Shown here: in pieces, positions 1 to 8,334 of the stretch | Layout: every line of letters begins with the position of its first letter | Numbering within the stretch: position 1 is the first letter of the stretch | Source of the DNA: Acidimicrobiaceae bacterium | GTDB taxonomy: Bacteria > Actinomycetota > Acidimicrobiia > Acidimicrobiales > Ilumatobacteraceae | Length of the DNA: 10,963 nt | Direction of reading: 5' to 3' | NCBI GenBank assembly: GCA_947487095.1 | Contig: CANKVI010000027.1 | Location: forward strand, 1 to 10,963 | Translations under genes and position numbers: made by a program | Notes under the pieces: model-generated | The model's database searches: none | What the model saw: the letters and a program-made list of their open reading frames with translations, nothing else | Told to the model about the DNA's origin: nothing

Positions 1-1835
1 TGCGCGCAGTCGCAGTCACATTGGTGGTGCTGAGCCATTTGGGCATAGGAATGTTCAGTGGCGGTTTCGTTGGCGTGGACATGTTCTTTGTGGTGTCGGG
101 TTTTGTTATTGGCCTGACCATGGTCAACGAACAAGTCACCACGGGAAAGATTTCGTTTACACGATTCTTTGAGCGCAGGTTCTTCCGTATATTCCCACCG
201 CTTTCGTTCATGGTCGCGGTGATGACGGTGTATGCGTATTTCATTGTTCCGTTTACCAAAGCGCAAGACTTTTTCATTGAGCAAGCGCGCGCCGCATTGT
301 TTAGCTACGGCAACTTTTTCTTCATGTTCCGAAAACTGAATTATTTCGTTCAATCTGGCGATATCACGTTCTTCCTTCACACATGGTCGCTCGGCGTTGA
401 GGAACAGTTTTATATTGCGTTACCTCTATTTCTTGCATTGCTGGCGTTAATCGGTCGATTTTTTGACATCTCTCAACGGATTCGTATCTGGACCATTGGT
501 TTCGTAGTTCTTGGTTTGGCCTCAGCATTCACGATGTACGGAGCAAGCAGAGAGAGTTACGGCTGGTTTGACCCGCAATTTCGACCGGGGTTTCTGTTTT
601 ATTCTCCGTTCACTAGAGCTTGGGAATTCTTCCTGGGTTTGCTTGTCGCAATTGCAGTATTGCGTTACGAGCAGGGAAAGAGGTTTCTCAGTTCCACAAT
701 TCGAACTGGGCTGTCAGCCGTTTCCATGTTGGTAATCCTCTATGTCTTGGTGACAAGAGTTGATGGTAATGGTTCGCAAATTCCTGCTTCTGCTTTGACG
801 GCTCTGGCAACTGGACTGTTGATCTTTTCACTTTCTGGCTCGAAACTTGATGCGCAGAGGTTTTTCGGGATTGGAATTTTTCAGGCAATTGGAAATAGTT
901 CGTACTCCATTTACCTATGGCATTGGATCGGTGTATCGATTTCGTTAGACCTCATGCGACCAGATTCTTCAATTGATAAATCCCTCTTGGTCGCGGCTTC
1001 AATGCTTCCCGCAGTAATTTCCTATCGCTATATTGAGCAACCATTTCGCAAGTTGCGAACAGGAAGCACCAAGCTAAAAGTTTTCTCTGGTCTTGCGCTC
1101 GTGCTGGTTCCAACTCTCATGCTGTTTGGTCTTGATTTCACAAAAACACAGGCTCGCGAAAGTTATGGAAACGTGTGTGCCAGTACCGTTCTTAGTGGCT
1201 GTGACTTTCTGAATGATGTGTGCGTAGTGGGTGAAGATACAGCGGCAAAGAAAGTGTTGCTGTACGGCGATTCGCACATCTATCAACTCATTCCGATTTT
1301 TGTTGATTACACGAAGTCACATGATGTCCAGATCACGACCTGTGCTTTGAATTGCAGTCCTGAGAATTATTCATCAATCAAAGATGGAACGTTTGCGCCA
1401 GGAAGCTTTGATCTCGTCATCAACTCCTTCAAAACAAATAGCGAGGAAATTAGTAGAGAGAAAAGGCTTGATCTCGCTACCACGTTCAGTGCATTCGCGT
1501 CAGATCGCGGGGCCGAGTACCTCATCGTGCTCGATAATCCGTTTTACGCAGAAAGTGTTGCACCGCGGCGAATTCGTATGCCTGAGTTGGTGCCGCTTTC
1601 TCGAGCCGATCAAGATGCAGTTGCAAACCCAATCACTCAGAACTGGAAAGACGACGCCGGCGAAGGAACGTTTTTCTACGATCCGTTCACGGTGTTGTGC
1701 AATGCAACCGAATGTCCGCTTGAGAAAGACGGAAAAGTGTTGTACCTCGATAACAACCACCTGTCCATGCTGGGAGTGCAACTGCTTGAGCCAAGTTTGA
1801 TCAACATGGTCAACCAAATTCTTGCTCAGCAATAA
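1..1835 (+). CDS. Acyltransferase-3 (OafA-like) membrane protein with C-terminal SGNH domain, 5'-partial
   Basis: Integral membrane O-acyltransferase, expected to acylate a cell-surface glycan or lipid. The reading frame is open from base 3 and begins RAVAVTLVVLSHL, which matches the inside of the first conserved AT3 segment (LRAxAVxxVVLxH). The true start therefore lies outside the window, and the TTG at base 21 is internal. Other AT3 hallmarks are ERRFFRIFPP near base 170 and HTWSLGVEEQFY at 378-413. About ten hydrophobic helices run to roughly base 1145. The last third is an extracytoplasmic SGNH-hydrolase-like domain. It has GDSH at 1266-1277 carrying the nucleophile Ser, and DNNHLS starting at 1749 carrying the Asp/His pair. 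This AT3-SGNH fusion is known for bacterial polysaccharide O-acetyltransferases, where the SGNH part helps transfer the acyl group. The SGNH part holds seven Cys. The substrate cannot be read from the sequence. Confidence 0.9.
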   Translation, partial: RAVAVTLVVLSHLGIGMFSGGFVGVDMFFVVSGFVIGLTMVNEQVTTGKISFTRFFERRFFRIFPPLSFMVAVMTVYAYFIVPFTKAQDFFIEQARAALFSYGNFFFMFRKLNYFVQSGDITFFLHTWSLGVEEQFYIALPLFLALLALIGRFFDISQRIRIWTIGFVVLGLASAFTMYGASRESYGWFDPQFRPGFLFYSPFTRAWEFFLGLLVAIAVLRYEQGKRFLSSTIRTGLSAVSMLVILYVLVTRVDGNGSQIPASALTALATGLLIFSLSGSKLDAQRFFGIGIFQAIGNSSYSIYLWHWIGVSISLDLMRPDSSIDKSLLVAASMLPAVISYRYIEQPFRKLRTGSTKLKVFSGLALVLVPTLMLFGLDFTKTQARESYGNVCASTVLSGCDFLNDVCVVGEDTAAKKVLLYGDSHIYQLIPIFVDYTKSHDVQITTCALNCSPENYSSIKDGTFAPGSFDLVINSFKTNSEEISREKRLDLATTFSAFASDRGAEYLIVLDNPFYAESVAPRRIRMPELVPLSRADQDAVANPITQNWKDDAGEGTFFYDPFTVLCNATECPLEKDGKVLYLDNNHLSMLGVQLLEPSLINMVNQILAQQ

Positions 1836-1859
1836 AGCGCAAGTGCGATGAAACGCGCC

Positions 1860-1865
1860 TAACCT
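1860..1865 (+). promoter_or_regulatory. Putative -10 box (TAACCT) of the tRNA-Leu gene
   Basis: TAACCT ends 10 bases before the first base of the mature tRNA and lies in the 40-base gap after the acyltransferase stop codon. It fits the TANNNT form seen before the other genes here. I see no convincing -35 hexamer. It would give the tRNA its own promoter with a very short 5' leader. Confidence 0.45.
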
Positions 1866-1875
1866 ACACACCCAA

Positions 1876-1960
1876 GCCCAGGTGGCGGAATGGTAGACGC
1901 GGGGGGCTTAAACCCCCCTGGCTAGAAATAGCCGTATGAGTTCGAGTCTCATCCCGGGCA
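1876..1960 (+). tRNA. tRNA-Leu (anticodon TAA)
   Basis: 85-nt class II tRNA that reads UUA and UUG leucine codons. The acceptor strands are GCCCAGG and CCCGGGC with discriminator A. The D arm is GCGG...CGC. The anticodon stem is GGGGG/CCCCC around the loop CTTAAAC, which gives TAA. The long variable arm GGCTA-GAAA-TAGCC is diagnostic for Leu/Ser-type tRNAs, and the T arm is ATGAG-TTCGAGT-CTCAT. CCA is not encoded (CAA follows the discriminator), so it must be added after transcription. The acceptor stem has one A5-C68 mismatch where G-C would be expected. The gene stands alone between two protein genes. Confidence 0.96.
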
Positions 1961-2002
1961 CAAAGAGTGATAATCGGTATCTCGTCAGGCCATGGTGTCG
2001 GG

Positions 2003-2008
2003 CAGACT
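2003..2008 (+). promoter_or_regulatory. Weak putative -10 box (CAGACT) of the M20 peptidase
   Basis: CAGACT ends 6 bases before the ATG at 2015. It departs from TANNNT at the first base, so it is the weakest of the start-proximal boxes in the window. The AGAGGG just before the ATG has no spacer and is too close to act as a normal Shine-Dalgarno sequence. Confidence 0.3.
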
Positions 2009-2014
2009 AGAGGG

Positions 2015-3160
2015 ATGCCATTGCCAACTGGAACACCAACGAATGCCCAGTTGCGCTCGGCACTCGATGCTCGAACGGCACAGATGCTTACTCATGTGCA
2101 GCAATTCGTTGATCTTGAGTCGCCGTCGAATGAACCAGACCTTTTGCAACGCAGCGCAGAGTTTCTCGCTGGCGTCATGACACAAGTGCTGGGTAAAGCC
2201 CCAGAAATCATTCCTGGTGCAAAGGGCCCACATGTGCATTGGAAGGGTGGCGACAACGCCAAAGTGTTGTTTGTTGGTCATCACGACACTGTGTTTCCAA
2301 AAGGCACAGTTAAAAATCGCGGATTTAGCGTGGATGGTGACATTGCACGCGGGCCAGGCATTTTCGACATGAAAGCCGGAATCATTCAAGCCATTTATGG
2401 AATGAGTGAAATTCGTGAGTGCGAGCAAGTTGAGATTCTGATTTCATCAGATGAAGAAATTGGCTCGTATACGTCTCGCGAACTGATTGAGGCACGTGCA
2501 CTCGCAACAGGAAATGTTTTGGTACTTGAGCCAAGCGGAAACGACGATGCGTTGAAGATCGCGCGAAAAGGTGTGGGCACGTTCACTGTTGACATCGTTG
2601 GTCGCGCCAGTCATGCCGGCTTGGAACCGGAAAAGGGAATCAACGCGCTTATGGAGCTTGCGGCTCAGGTGCAGGCGATTGCTGCAATTGCTAAACCAGA
2701 AGTTGGCACAACGGTGACACCAACTGTCGCTACTGCTGGCACAACCGAAAATGTGGTTCCTGCAAGTGCGCAAATCACGGTTGATACTCGCGTGAATCTT
2801 CCGGCAGAAAAGCAACGTGTCGAGCAAGCGTTCGCTGCGTTGAAGCCCACGGTATATGGTGCAACATTGACTGTAAGTGGAACGATCAATCGACCACCGA
2901 TGCACGAATCTGCAGCACTCGCTCTGTACGAAATTGCAAAGCGTGTAGCACCCGAAGTTGGCATCAATGACTTGCGAGGAATTGCTGTTGGCGGTGGGTC
3001 TGACGGAAACTTCACTGCAGCAATTGGAGTGCCAACACTCGACGGCCTTGGTGCTTGTGGTGGCGGCGCTCATGCCGACACCGAATACATCAAAGTGTCA
3101 AAAATGGGTGAGCGCGCTGCACTCGTTGCTGCAATTGCGCGCGAATTAGTAAACGGCTAA
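2015..3160 (+). CDS. M20 family zinc metallopeptidase, carboxypeptidase G2-like
   Basis: A 381-aa co-catalytic di-zinc exopeptidase or amidase that should remove a C-terminal acidic residue or cleave an N-acyl amino acid. The order of motifs follows carboxypeptidase G2: VGHHDTVFPKGT (metal ligand His89, Asp91), FDMKAG (bridging Asp118), SSDEEIGS (catalytic Glu147, ligand Glu148), LEP (Glu172), RASHAG (His200 of the dimerisation domain region) and GGAHADTEY (ligand His353). TTENVVPASA matches the lid region. All expected metal ligands are present, so it should be active. There is no signal peptide, so it is probably cytoplasmic. I chose the ATG at 2015. A GTG at 1967 would add 16 residues of atypical sequence and start 7 bases after the tRNA. 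The gene converges with argG, with 6 bases between stops. The substrate is uncertain: folyl- or other glutamate conjugates, N-acyl amino acids or peptides are all possible. Confidence 0.88.
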   Translation: MPLPTGTPTNAQLRSALDARTAQMLTHVQQFVDLESPSNEPDLLQRSAEFLAGVMTQVLGKAPEIIPGAKGPHVHWKGGDNAKVLFVGHHDTVFPKGTVKNRGFSVDGDIARGPGIFDMKAGIIQAIYGMSEIRECEQVEILISSDEEIGSYTSRELIEARALATGNVLVLEPSGNDDALKIARKGVGTFTVDIVGRASHAGLEPEKGINALMELAAQVQAIAAIAKPEVGTTVTPTVATAGTTENVVPASAQITVDTRVNLPAEKQRVEQAFAALKPTVYGATLTVSGTINRPPMHESAALALYEIAKRVAPEVGINDLRGIAVGGGSDGNFTAAIGVPTLDGLGACGGGAHADTEYIKVSKMGERAALVAAIARELVNG

Positions 3161-3166
3161 CGCCAA

Positions 3167-4914
<1,748 letters not shown>

Positions 4915-4921
4915 ACCCTGC

Positions 4922-4927
4922 ACAGTA
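4922..4927 (-). promoter_or_regulatory. Putative -10 box (TACTGT) of the small membrane-protein gene
   Basis: Minus-strand TACTGT lies seven bases before the GTG at 4914. It sits in the 46-base divergent gap opposite the glycosyltransferase -10 box, with 19 bases between the two boxes. Confidence 0.45.
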
Positions 4928-4946
4928 CAACCCAAACCGCTCCAGT

Positions 4947-4952
4947 TAGCCT
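4947..4952 (+). promoter_or_regulatory. Putative -10 box (TAGCCT) of the glycosyltransferase/L,D-transpeptidase unit
   Basis: TAGCCT ends eight bases before the ATG at 4961. The same hexamer followed by G recurs upstream of the TetR gene and pgi. There is no Shine-Dalgarno sequence in the interval. Confidence 0.5.
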
Positions 4953-4960
4953 GATGGCGC

Positions 4961-5707
4961 ATGCCCGGACCATCTTTCACTCGTTTTTCGGTGTTTTTTC
5001 CCATGTGGAACGAAGAGGAATATCTTCAGCGTGCGTTGAATGCTGCGATTGAACTTGGAGACGAACTGATCGCCAATGGCACGGTGCAGGACTATGAAAT
5101 GGTCATCGTCAACGATGCATCAACTGATGCAACTCCGCAATTGGCAGATGCTGCAGCAGCAGCAAACCCACGGGTCAAAGTGGTCCATCATCCCGTAAAT
5201 CGCAAACTGGGTGGATCAATCAAGTCTGGTTTTGCCGCCGCAACCGGTGATGTTGTGTTGTACACAGATGCCGATTTACCTTTTGACTTCCGCGAAGTAC
5301 ACAAAGCGTTGCGGCTGATGCAGCAGTACGAGGCAGACGTTGTCGCTGCGTATCGATTTGATCGCACCGACGAGGGCTACGTGCGAGTGGTGTATTCGTT
5401 CTTATACAACCTCCTTGTGCGCGCACTGTTCGGTTGTCGCTTCCGCGATGTGAACTTTGCATTCAAATTGGTTCGCAGAAATGTGCTTGACACTATTGAT
5501 CTGACCAGCGAAGGTTCATTTATTGATGCTGAACTAATGGTGAGCGCACGCAAGCTTGGCATGAGCGTTGTTCAATTCGGTGTTGACTATTTCCCGCGCA
5601 CTCGCGGTGTATCGACATTGAGTTCGCCATCGGTCATCGTAAAGATCTTGAAAGAAGCTTGGTCGTTGCGCGCGCATCTCAATGCACTCGCACCGAAGAA
5701 ATCATGA
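4961..5707 (+). CDS. GT2 family glycosyltransferase, polyprenol-phosphate-sugar synthase-like (DPM1/GtrB type)
   Basis: A 248-aa GT-A fold transferase that most likely moves a sugar from a nucleotide sugar (GDP-mannose or UDP-glucose) to polyprenyl phosphate at the inner face of the membrane. Motifs: FFPMWNEEEYL at residues 12-22, VIVNDASTDAT at 48-58, GGSIKSGFAAATGDVVLYTD at 84-103 leading into the metal-binding DADLPFD at 103-109, and RDVNFAFKLVRRN at 162-174. The last corresponds to the RDxxxGFKxxRR signature of dolichyl-phosphate-mannose-type enzymes. There are no C-terminal membrane helices, unlike GtrB, so it would be a peripheral protein like short DPM1. The ATG at 4961 fits the upstream -10 box. 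Its TGA stop overlaps the start of the L,D-transpeptidase (ATGA), which implies translational coupling and a shared role in the cell envelope. The sugar is not determined. Confidence 0.88.
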   Translation: MPGPSFTRFSVFFPMWNEEEYLQRALNAAIELGDELIANGTVQDYEMVIVNDASTDATPQLADAAAAANPRVKVVHHPVNRKLGGSIKSGFAAATGDVVLYTDADLPFDFREVHKALRLMQQYEADVVAAYRFDRTDEGYVRVVYSFLYNLLVRALFGCRFRDVNFAFKLVRRNVLDTIDLTSEGSFIDAELMVSARKLGMSVVQFGVDYFPRTRGVSTLSSPSVIVKILKEAWSLRAHLNALAPKKS

Positions 5708-6741
5708 ACGACAAGTTTGATAACTATTACGAGGGAGACTTCGAATACGACGAAGACTTCTTGGGTGACGATGTTCCTCCTGTGCAAAGTGCATACGAAC
5801 GTTGGAGGCCAGCACTTGTTGCGTTTGCGGTTCTCTTTACCGTCGTTGCATTTGGGGTTCTTGCAAGTGACAACCAAAACGAAAGTGCAAATGGAAGCTC
5901 TGACTCCACTGTTGAGCAAACAACGGTTCCGGTAGTCACAGTTCCGCTTACACGCACCATAAAGTTGGGCATGAAGGGCGACGATGTGTTGCGGTTGCAG
6001 CAGCGCCTCTCCGCACTGCGTTTTGATCCGGGTCCAGAAGATGGCATTTATGGCCAGAACACGGTGCAAGCCGTGTGGGCTTTCCAAAAATTGGTGATGC
6101 AAACTCCACGCGAACGTGCAACAGACGAGGTGACTCCATCTACATGGGCAATTATGGAGACTGCGTCCTTGGTGACCCCACGTCGACAGGCCGATTCACC
6201 AAGCCATGTGGAGATCTACCTTCCCGAACAAGTGATGGTCGTGTTTAAGGGTGACGAGCCGCAGTTGATCACCCACATCTCTTCTGGCTCGAATGAAAAG
6301 TGGTGTGAAGAAGTAACGATTGACCCTGGCCAGGATGGAAACAACACAGCGAAGCAAATTAAGCAAGGAATTTGTGGCGATGCGATTACTCCGCCAGGAA
6401 TCTTCTACTTCTACAACCGTCACACTGGAATGCGCGAATCAAAACTGGGAAGTATGTACAACCCTGTGTACTTCAATTACAACATCGCGATTCACGGAGC
6501 GATTCTGGTTCCTCTCAAACCGGAATCGCACGGTTGTGTGCGAATTCCAATGTCGGTTGCTCGTTACTTTCCGGCACTGGTTAAGTACGGCGATCGTGTG
6601 TACGTGTTTGATGGCATCAAAGAGCCAGAAGAATACGGATCTCCAGTCCCACCGTTCGACAAACCAGACCCGAACTACACCACAACGACTTCGTCAACCA
6701 TCGCGCCAAAACCTGGCGCTACGACCACTGTCGTTCCCTAG
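5704..6741 (+). CDS. Membrane-anchored L,D-transpeptidase with peptidoglycan-binding domain
   Basis: A 345-aa cell-wall enzyme that should form 3-3 crosslinks or attach molecules to peptidoglycan. Order of parts: a strongly acidic, aromatic cytoplasmic tail (residues 1-24); one membrane helix (about 36-54) after ERWRP, giving N-in topology; a Ser/Thr/Val-rich linker (55-84); a PG_binding_1 domain (about 85-150, with LGMKGDDVLRLQQRL and DGIYGQNTVQAVWAFQ); a YkuD catalytic domain (about 168-302) with IHG at 263-265 and SHGCVRI at 275-281, Cys278 being the nucleophile; and a Pro/Thr-rich C-terminal tail. Cys201 and Cys224 lie in an insertion of the catalytic domain and could form a disulfide outside the cell. 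The ATG at 5704 is chosen because it overlaps the upstream stop as ATGA. The longer frame from 5659 would overlap the glycosyltransferase by 49 bases. The product belongs to the peptidoglycan layer. Confidence 0.93.
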   Translation: MNDKFDNYYEGDFEYDEDFLGDDVPPVQSAYERWRPALVAFAVLFTVVAFGVLASDNQNESANGSSDSTVEQTTVPVVTVPLTRTIKLGMKGDDVLRLQQRLSALRFDPGPEDGIYGQNTVQAVWAFQKLVMQTPRERATDEVTPSTWAIMETASLVTPRRQADSPSHVEIYLPEQVMVVFKGDEPQLITHISSGSNEKWCEEVTIDPGQDGNNTAKQIKQGICGDAITPPGIFYFYNRHTGMRESKLGSMYNPVYFNYNIAIHGAILVPLKPESHGCVRIPMSVARYFPALVKYGDRVYVFDGIKEPEEYGSPVPPFDKPDPNYTTTTSSTIAPKPGATTTVVP

Positions 6742-6763
6742 TTTGTCGGCTCGTTCATTGGAA

Positions 6764-6769
6764 TAAGGT
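6764..6769 (+). promoter_or_regulatory. Putative -10 box (TAAGGT) of the alpha/beta hydrolase gene
   Basis: TAAGGT ends seven bases before the ATG at 6777, in the 35-base gap after the L,D-transpeptidase. The AAGG inside it could instead serve as a weak Shine-Dalgarno sequence eight bases before the ATG, so this site is ambiguous between promoter box and ribosome binding site. Confidence 0.4.
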
Positions 6770-6776
6770 TCAGCAC

Positions 6777-7682
6777 ATGGATCGCATTCAATACAACGAG
6801 TTTTCTCTGTTTGCCGAAAACATCTCCGAGTATTCATTGACGGTGTCTCCAATGCCGTCAGTTACTCGCGTTGATACTGCGCTGAGCGATGGCCGAGTAC
6901 TGAGTGCATTGAAATGGGGAACTGAAGAACCACGTTTGGTGTTGGTGCATGGCAGTGGTCAAAACGCTCACACGTGGGACACCGTCGCGTTGGCTTTGAA
7001 TGTTCCATTGATTGCTGTCGATTTACCAGGTCATGGTCACTCGTCGTGGCGTGAAGATGCGACATATAGCCCGCAAGGAATGGCGCAAGACATTGCGCAA
7101 GTAATGAATGCACACGCCAAACATGCAGTCGCCATAGTTGGTATGTCGCTTGGCGGATTGACATGTCTTGCCCTTGCAAACGCACATCCAGAACTCGTTC
7201 CACATCTTGTGCTCGTCGATATCACGCCTGGAGTGACGAGCAAGAAGGCAAAAGCAGTACTCGATTTCATTAATGGTCCACAAAGCTTTGCAAGTTTTGA
7301 TGAACTCTTTGCACGAACGAAGGAACATAATCCAACGCGCAGTGAAGCAAGTTTGCGCCGAGGAATACTGCACAACGCAAAGCAAATCGAAGACGGTTCG
7401 TGGCAATGGCGTTATGACCGCCGCGGACAAACCGAAACTGCTGGCTCTGCGCCCGGCCACGAGGCTCCGCGATCACCAATGTGGGACATGATCTCGTCAT
7501 GGAGCAAGCCATTGCTTATGGTTCGTGGTGGAGTGTCTCCTGTGGTCGATGATGAAGACATTGCAGAATTGCAAAAACGATGCACACAGGCGGAGGTGGT
7601 AGTGGTTGAAGGAGCTGGCCACAGTGTGCAGGGCGACCGCCCCGTTGAATTAGCAAATTTGCTCCGCCGCTTCGCCTCGTGA
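6777..7682 (+). CDS. Alpha/beta hydrolase fold protein
   Basis: A 301-aa cytoplasmic hydrolase of unknown substrate (ester, lactone or C-C bond cleavage are all possible). Fold landmarks: LVLVHGSGQNAHTW at residues 54-67 (oxyanion-hole HGSG), DLPGHGHS at 82-89, nucleophile elbow VGMSLGG with Ser124, a cap region around 155-240 rich in charged residues, and VVVVEGAGHSVQGDRPVEL with catalytic His282. The acidic member of the triad is probably in RGGVSPVVDDED (Asp258 or Asp259). The triad looks complete. The ATG at 6777 is supported by the box just upstream. A downstream ATG at 6852 (MPSVTRV) is possible, since the first 25 residues are not part of the core fold. It is followed after 25 bases by a TetR regulator in the same direction, a common pairing in which the regulator may control the hydrolase, but no operator palindrome was found. 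Confidence 0.88.
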   Translation: MDRIQYNEFSLFAENISEYSLTVSPMPSVTRVDTALSDGRVLSALKWGTEEPRLVLVHGSGQNAHTWDTVALALNVPLIAVDLPGHGHSSWREDATYSPQGMAQDIAQVMNAHAKHAVAIVGMSLGGLTCLALANAHPELVPHLVLVDITPGVTSKKAKAVLDFINGPQSFASFDELFARTKEHNPTRSEASLRRGILHNAKQIEDGSWQWRYDRRGQTETAGSAPGHEAPRSPMWDMISSWSKPLLMVRGGVSPVVDDEDIAELQKRCTQAEVVVVEGAGHSVQGDRPVELANLLRRFAS

Positions 7683-7695
7683 GTGATGCCCGAAT

Positions 7696-7701
7696 TAGCC
7701 T
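7696..7701 (+). promoter_or_regulatory. Putative -10 box (TAGCCT) of the TetR gene
   Basis: TAGCCT ends six bases before the ATG at 7708, inside the 25-base gap after the hydrolase stop. It is identical to the boxes before the glycosyltransferase and pgi. There is no Shine-Dalgarno (the six bases are GATTTT). This suggests the regulator can be transcribed on its own. Confidence 0.5.
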
Positions 7702-7707
7702 GATTTT

Positions 7708-8334
7708 ATGAAGCTTCTTGCGCCAACAAAAAAGCTGGGCCGTCCGTGCTCAACTGATGCTGGAGAAACACGCGAACGCCTCATTCATGAAGCTCGTGCA
7801 TCATTTGCAACCATTGGTTACGACGCAACGACCAATCGCACGGTTGCCGCTGCGGCGGGAATAACAACCGGTGCGATTTACCACTACTTTCCTTCAAAAC
7901 TTGACATGTATGTGGCGTCTTTCGAACAGGTGCAAAACATGGTGACAGAAGCCGTGGTTGCAGCAGCTGCACCATGCGAATCCCTAGTTGACAAGTTTTC
8001 GGCAATCATCGATGCGCTGACTGAAGTAAGTAAAAACGATCCTTCACTGCTTGGATTTGTTGTTGGAGTATCTGCAGAGGCGCGACGTCATCCAGAACTA
8101 TCGGTAGCAATTCGTCCACTTCGTAAAGAGTGGGCTGTTTTTTTCCAGGAACTTTGCGAAAACGCTGTTGCTCGTGGAGAAGTTGGATCTGAAATGTCGG
8201 CCCGAACACTGCAAGATCTGTTCGACGTAATGATTTCTGGTTTGGCGCGGTTTGCTTACGTCATTAATGACAGAGAGCGTGAAGACGCAGTTATTGACGG
8301 CTTGAAGCGATTTGTTGCTGCCGCTGTGTCCTGA
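7708..8334 (+). CDS. TetR/AcrR family transcriptional regulator
   Basis: A 208-aa DNA-binding repressor or activator that responds to a small ligand. The N-terminal TetR_N domain (about residues 20-67) contains RERLIHEARASFATIGYDAT, then the helix-turn-helix NRTVAAAAGITTGAIYHYF with the family's typical xxYHYFxSKxxLY ending (here FPSKLDMY). The rest is a helical ligand-binding and dimerisation domain with no recognisable ligand signature. The first 18 residues are a short basic extension (KKLGRP) as in many actinobacterial members. It is the second gene after the alpha/beta hydrolase. Its final 14 codons and stop lie over the 3' end of the opposite-strand rarD gene. Likely targets are its neighbours, the hydrolase or the RarD-like transporter, but this is inference from position only. 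Confidence 0.93.
   Translation: MKLLAPTKKLGRPCSTDAGETRERLIHEARASFATIGYDATTNRTVAAAAGITTGAIYHYFPSKLDMYVASFEQVQNMVTEAVVAAAAPCESLVDKFSAIIDALTEVSKNDPSLLGFVVGVSAEARRHPELSVAIRPLRKEWAVFFQELCENAVARGEVGSEMSARTLQDLFDVMISGLARFAYVINDREREDAVIDGLKRFVAAAVS

Noticed and set aside
1500..1871. 123-codon minus-strand open frame under the acyltransferase 3' end
   Set aside because: No motif, unusual composition, and it is opposite the conserved SGNH block ending DNNHLS.
1876..1960. tRNA gene as a possible integration (att) site for a mobile element
   Set aside because: No integrase, no direct repeat of the tRNA 3' end elsewhere in the window, and ordinary genes on both sides.
1967..2014. Upstream GTG start for the M20 peptidase
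   Set aside because: It would begin 7 bases after the tRNA and add a Gly-rich 16-residue segment not expected in the family. The ATG at 2015 is better placed.
2447..3073. 208-codon open frame on the minus strand opposite the M20 peptidase gene
   Set aside because: The translation is rich in Cys, Ser, Arg and His with no recognisable motif, and it lies entirely under a gene with intact catalytic motifs. It is a by-product of codon use on the coding strand.
3161..3166. Possible bidirectional terminator between the M20 peptidase and argG
   Set aside because: Only a three-base stem (GGC/GCC) around the stop codon and no T-tract are visible, which is too weak to call.
5148..5163. Short GCA/CAG triplet run in the glycosyltransferase gene
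   Set aside because: It encodes an Ala run in a helix, is only about five units long, and needs no special explanation.
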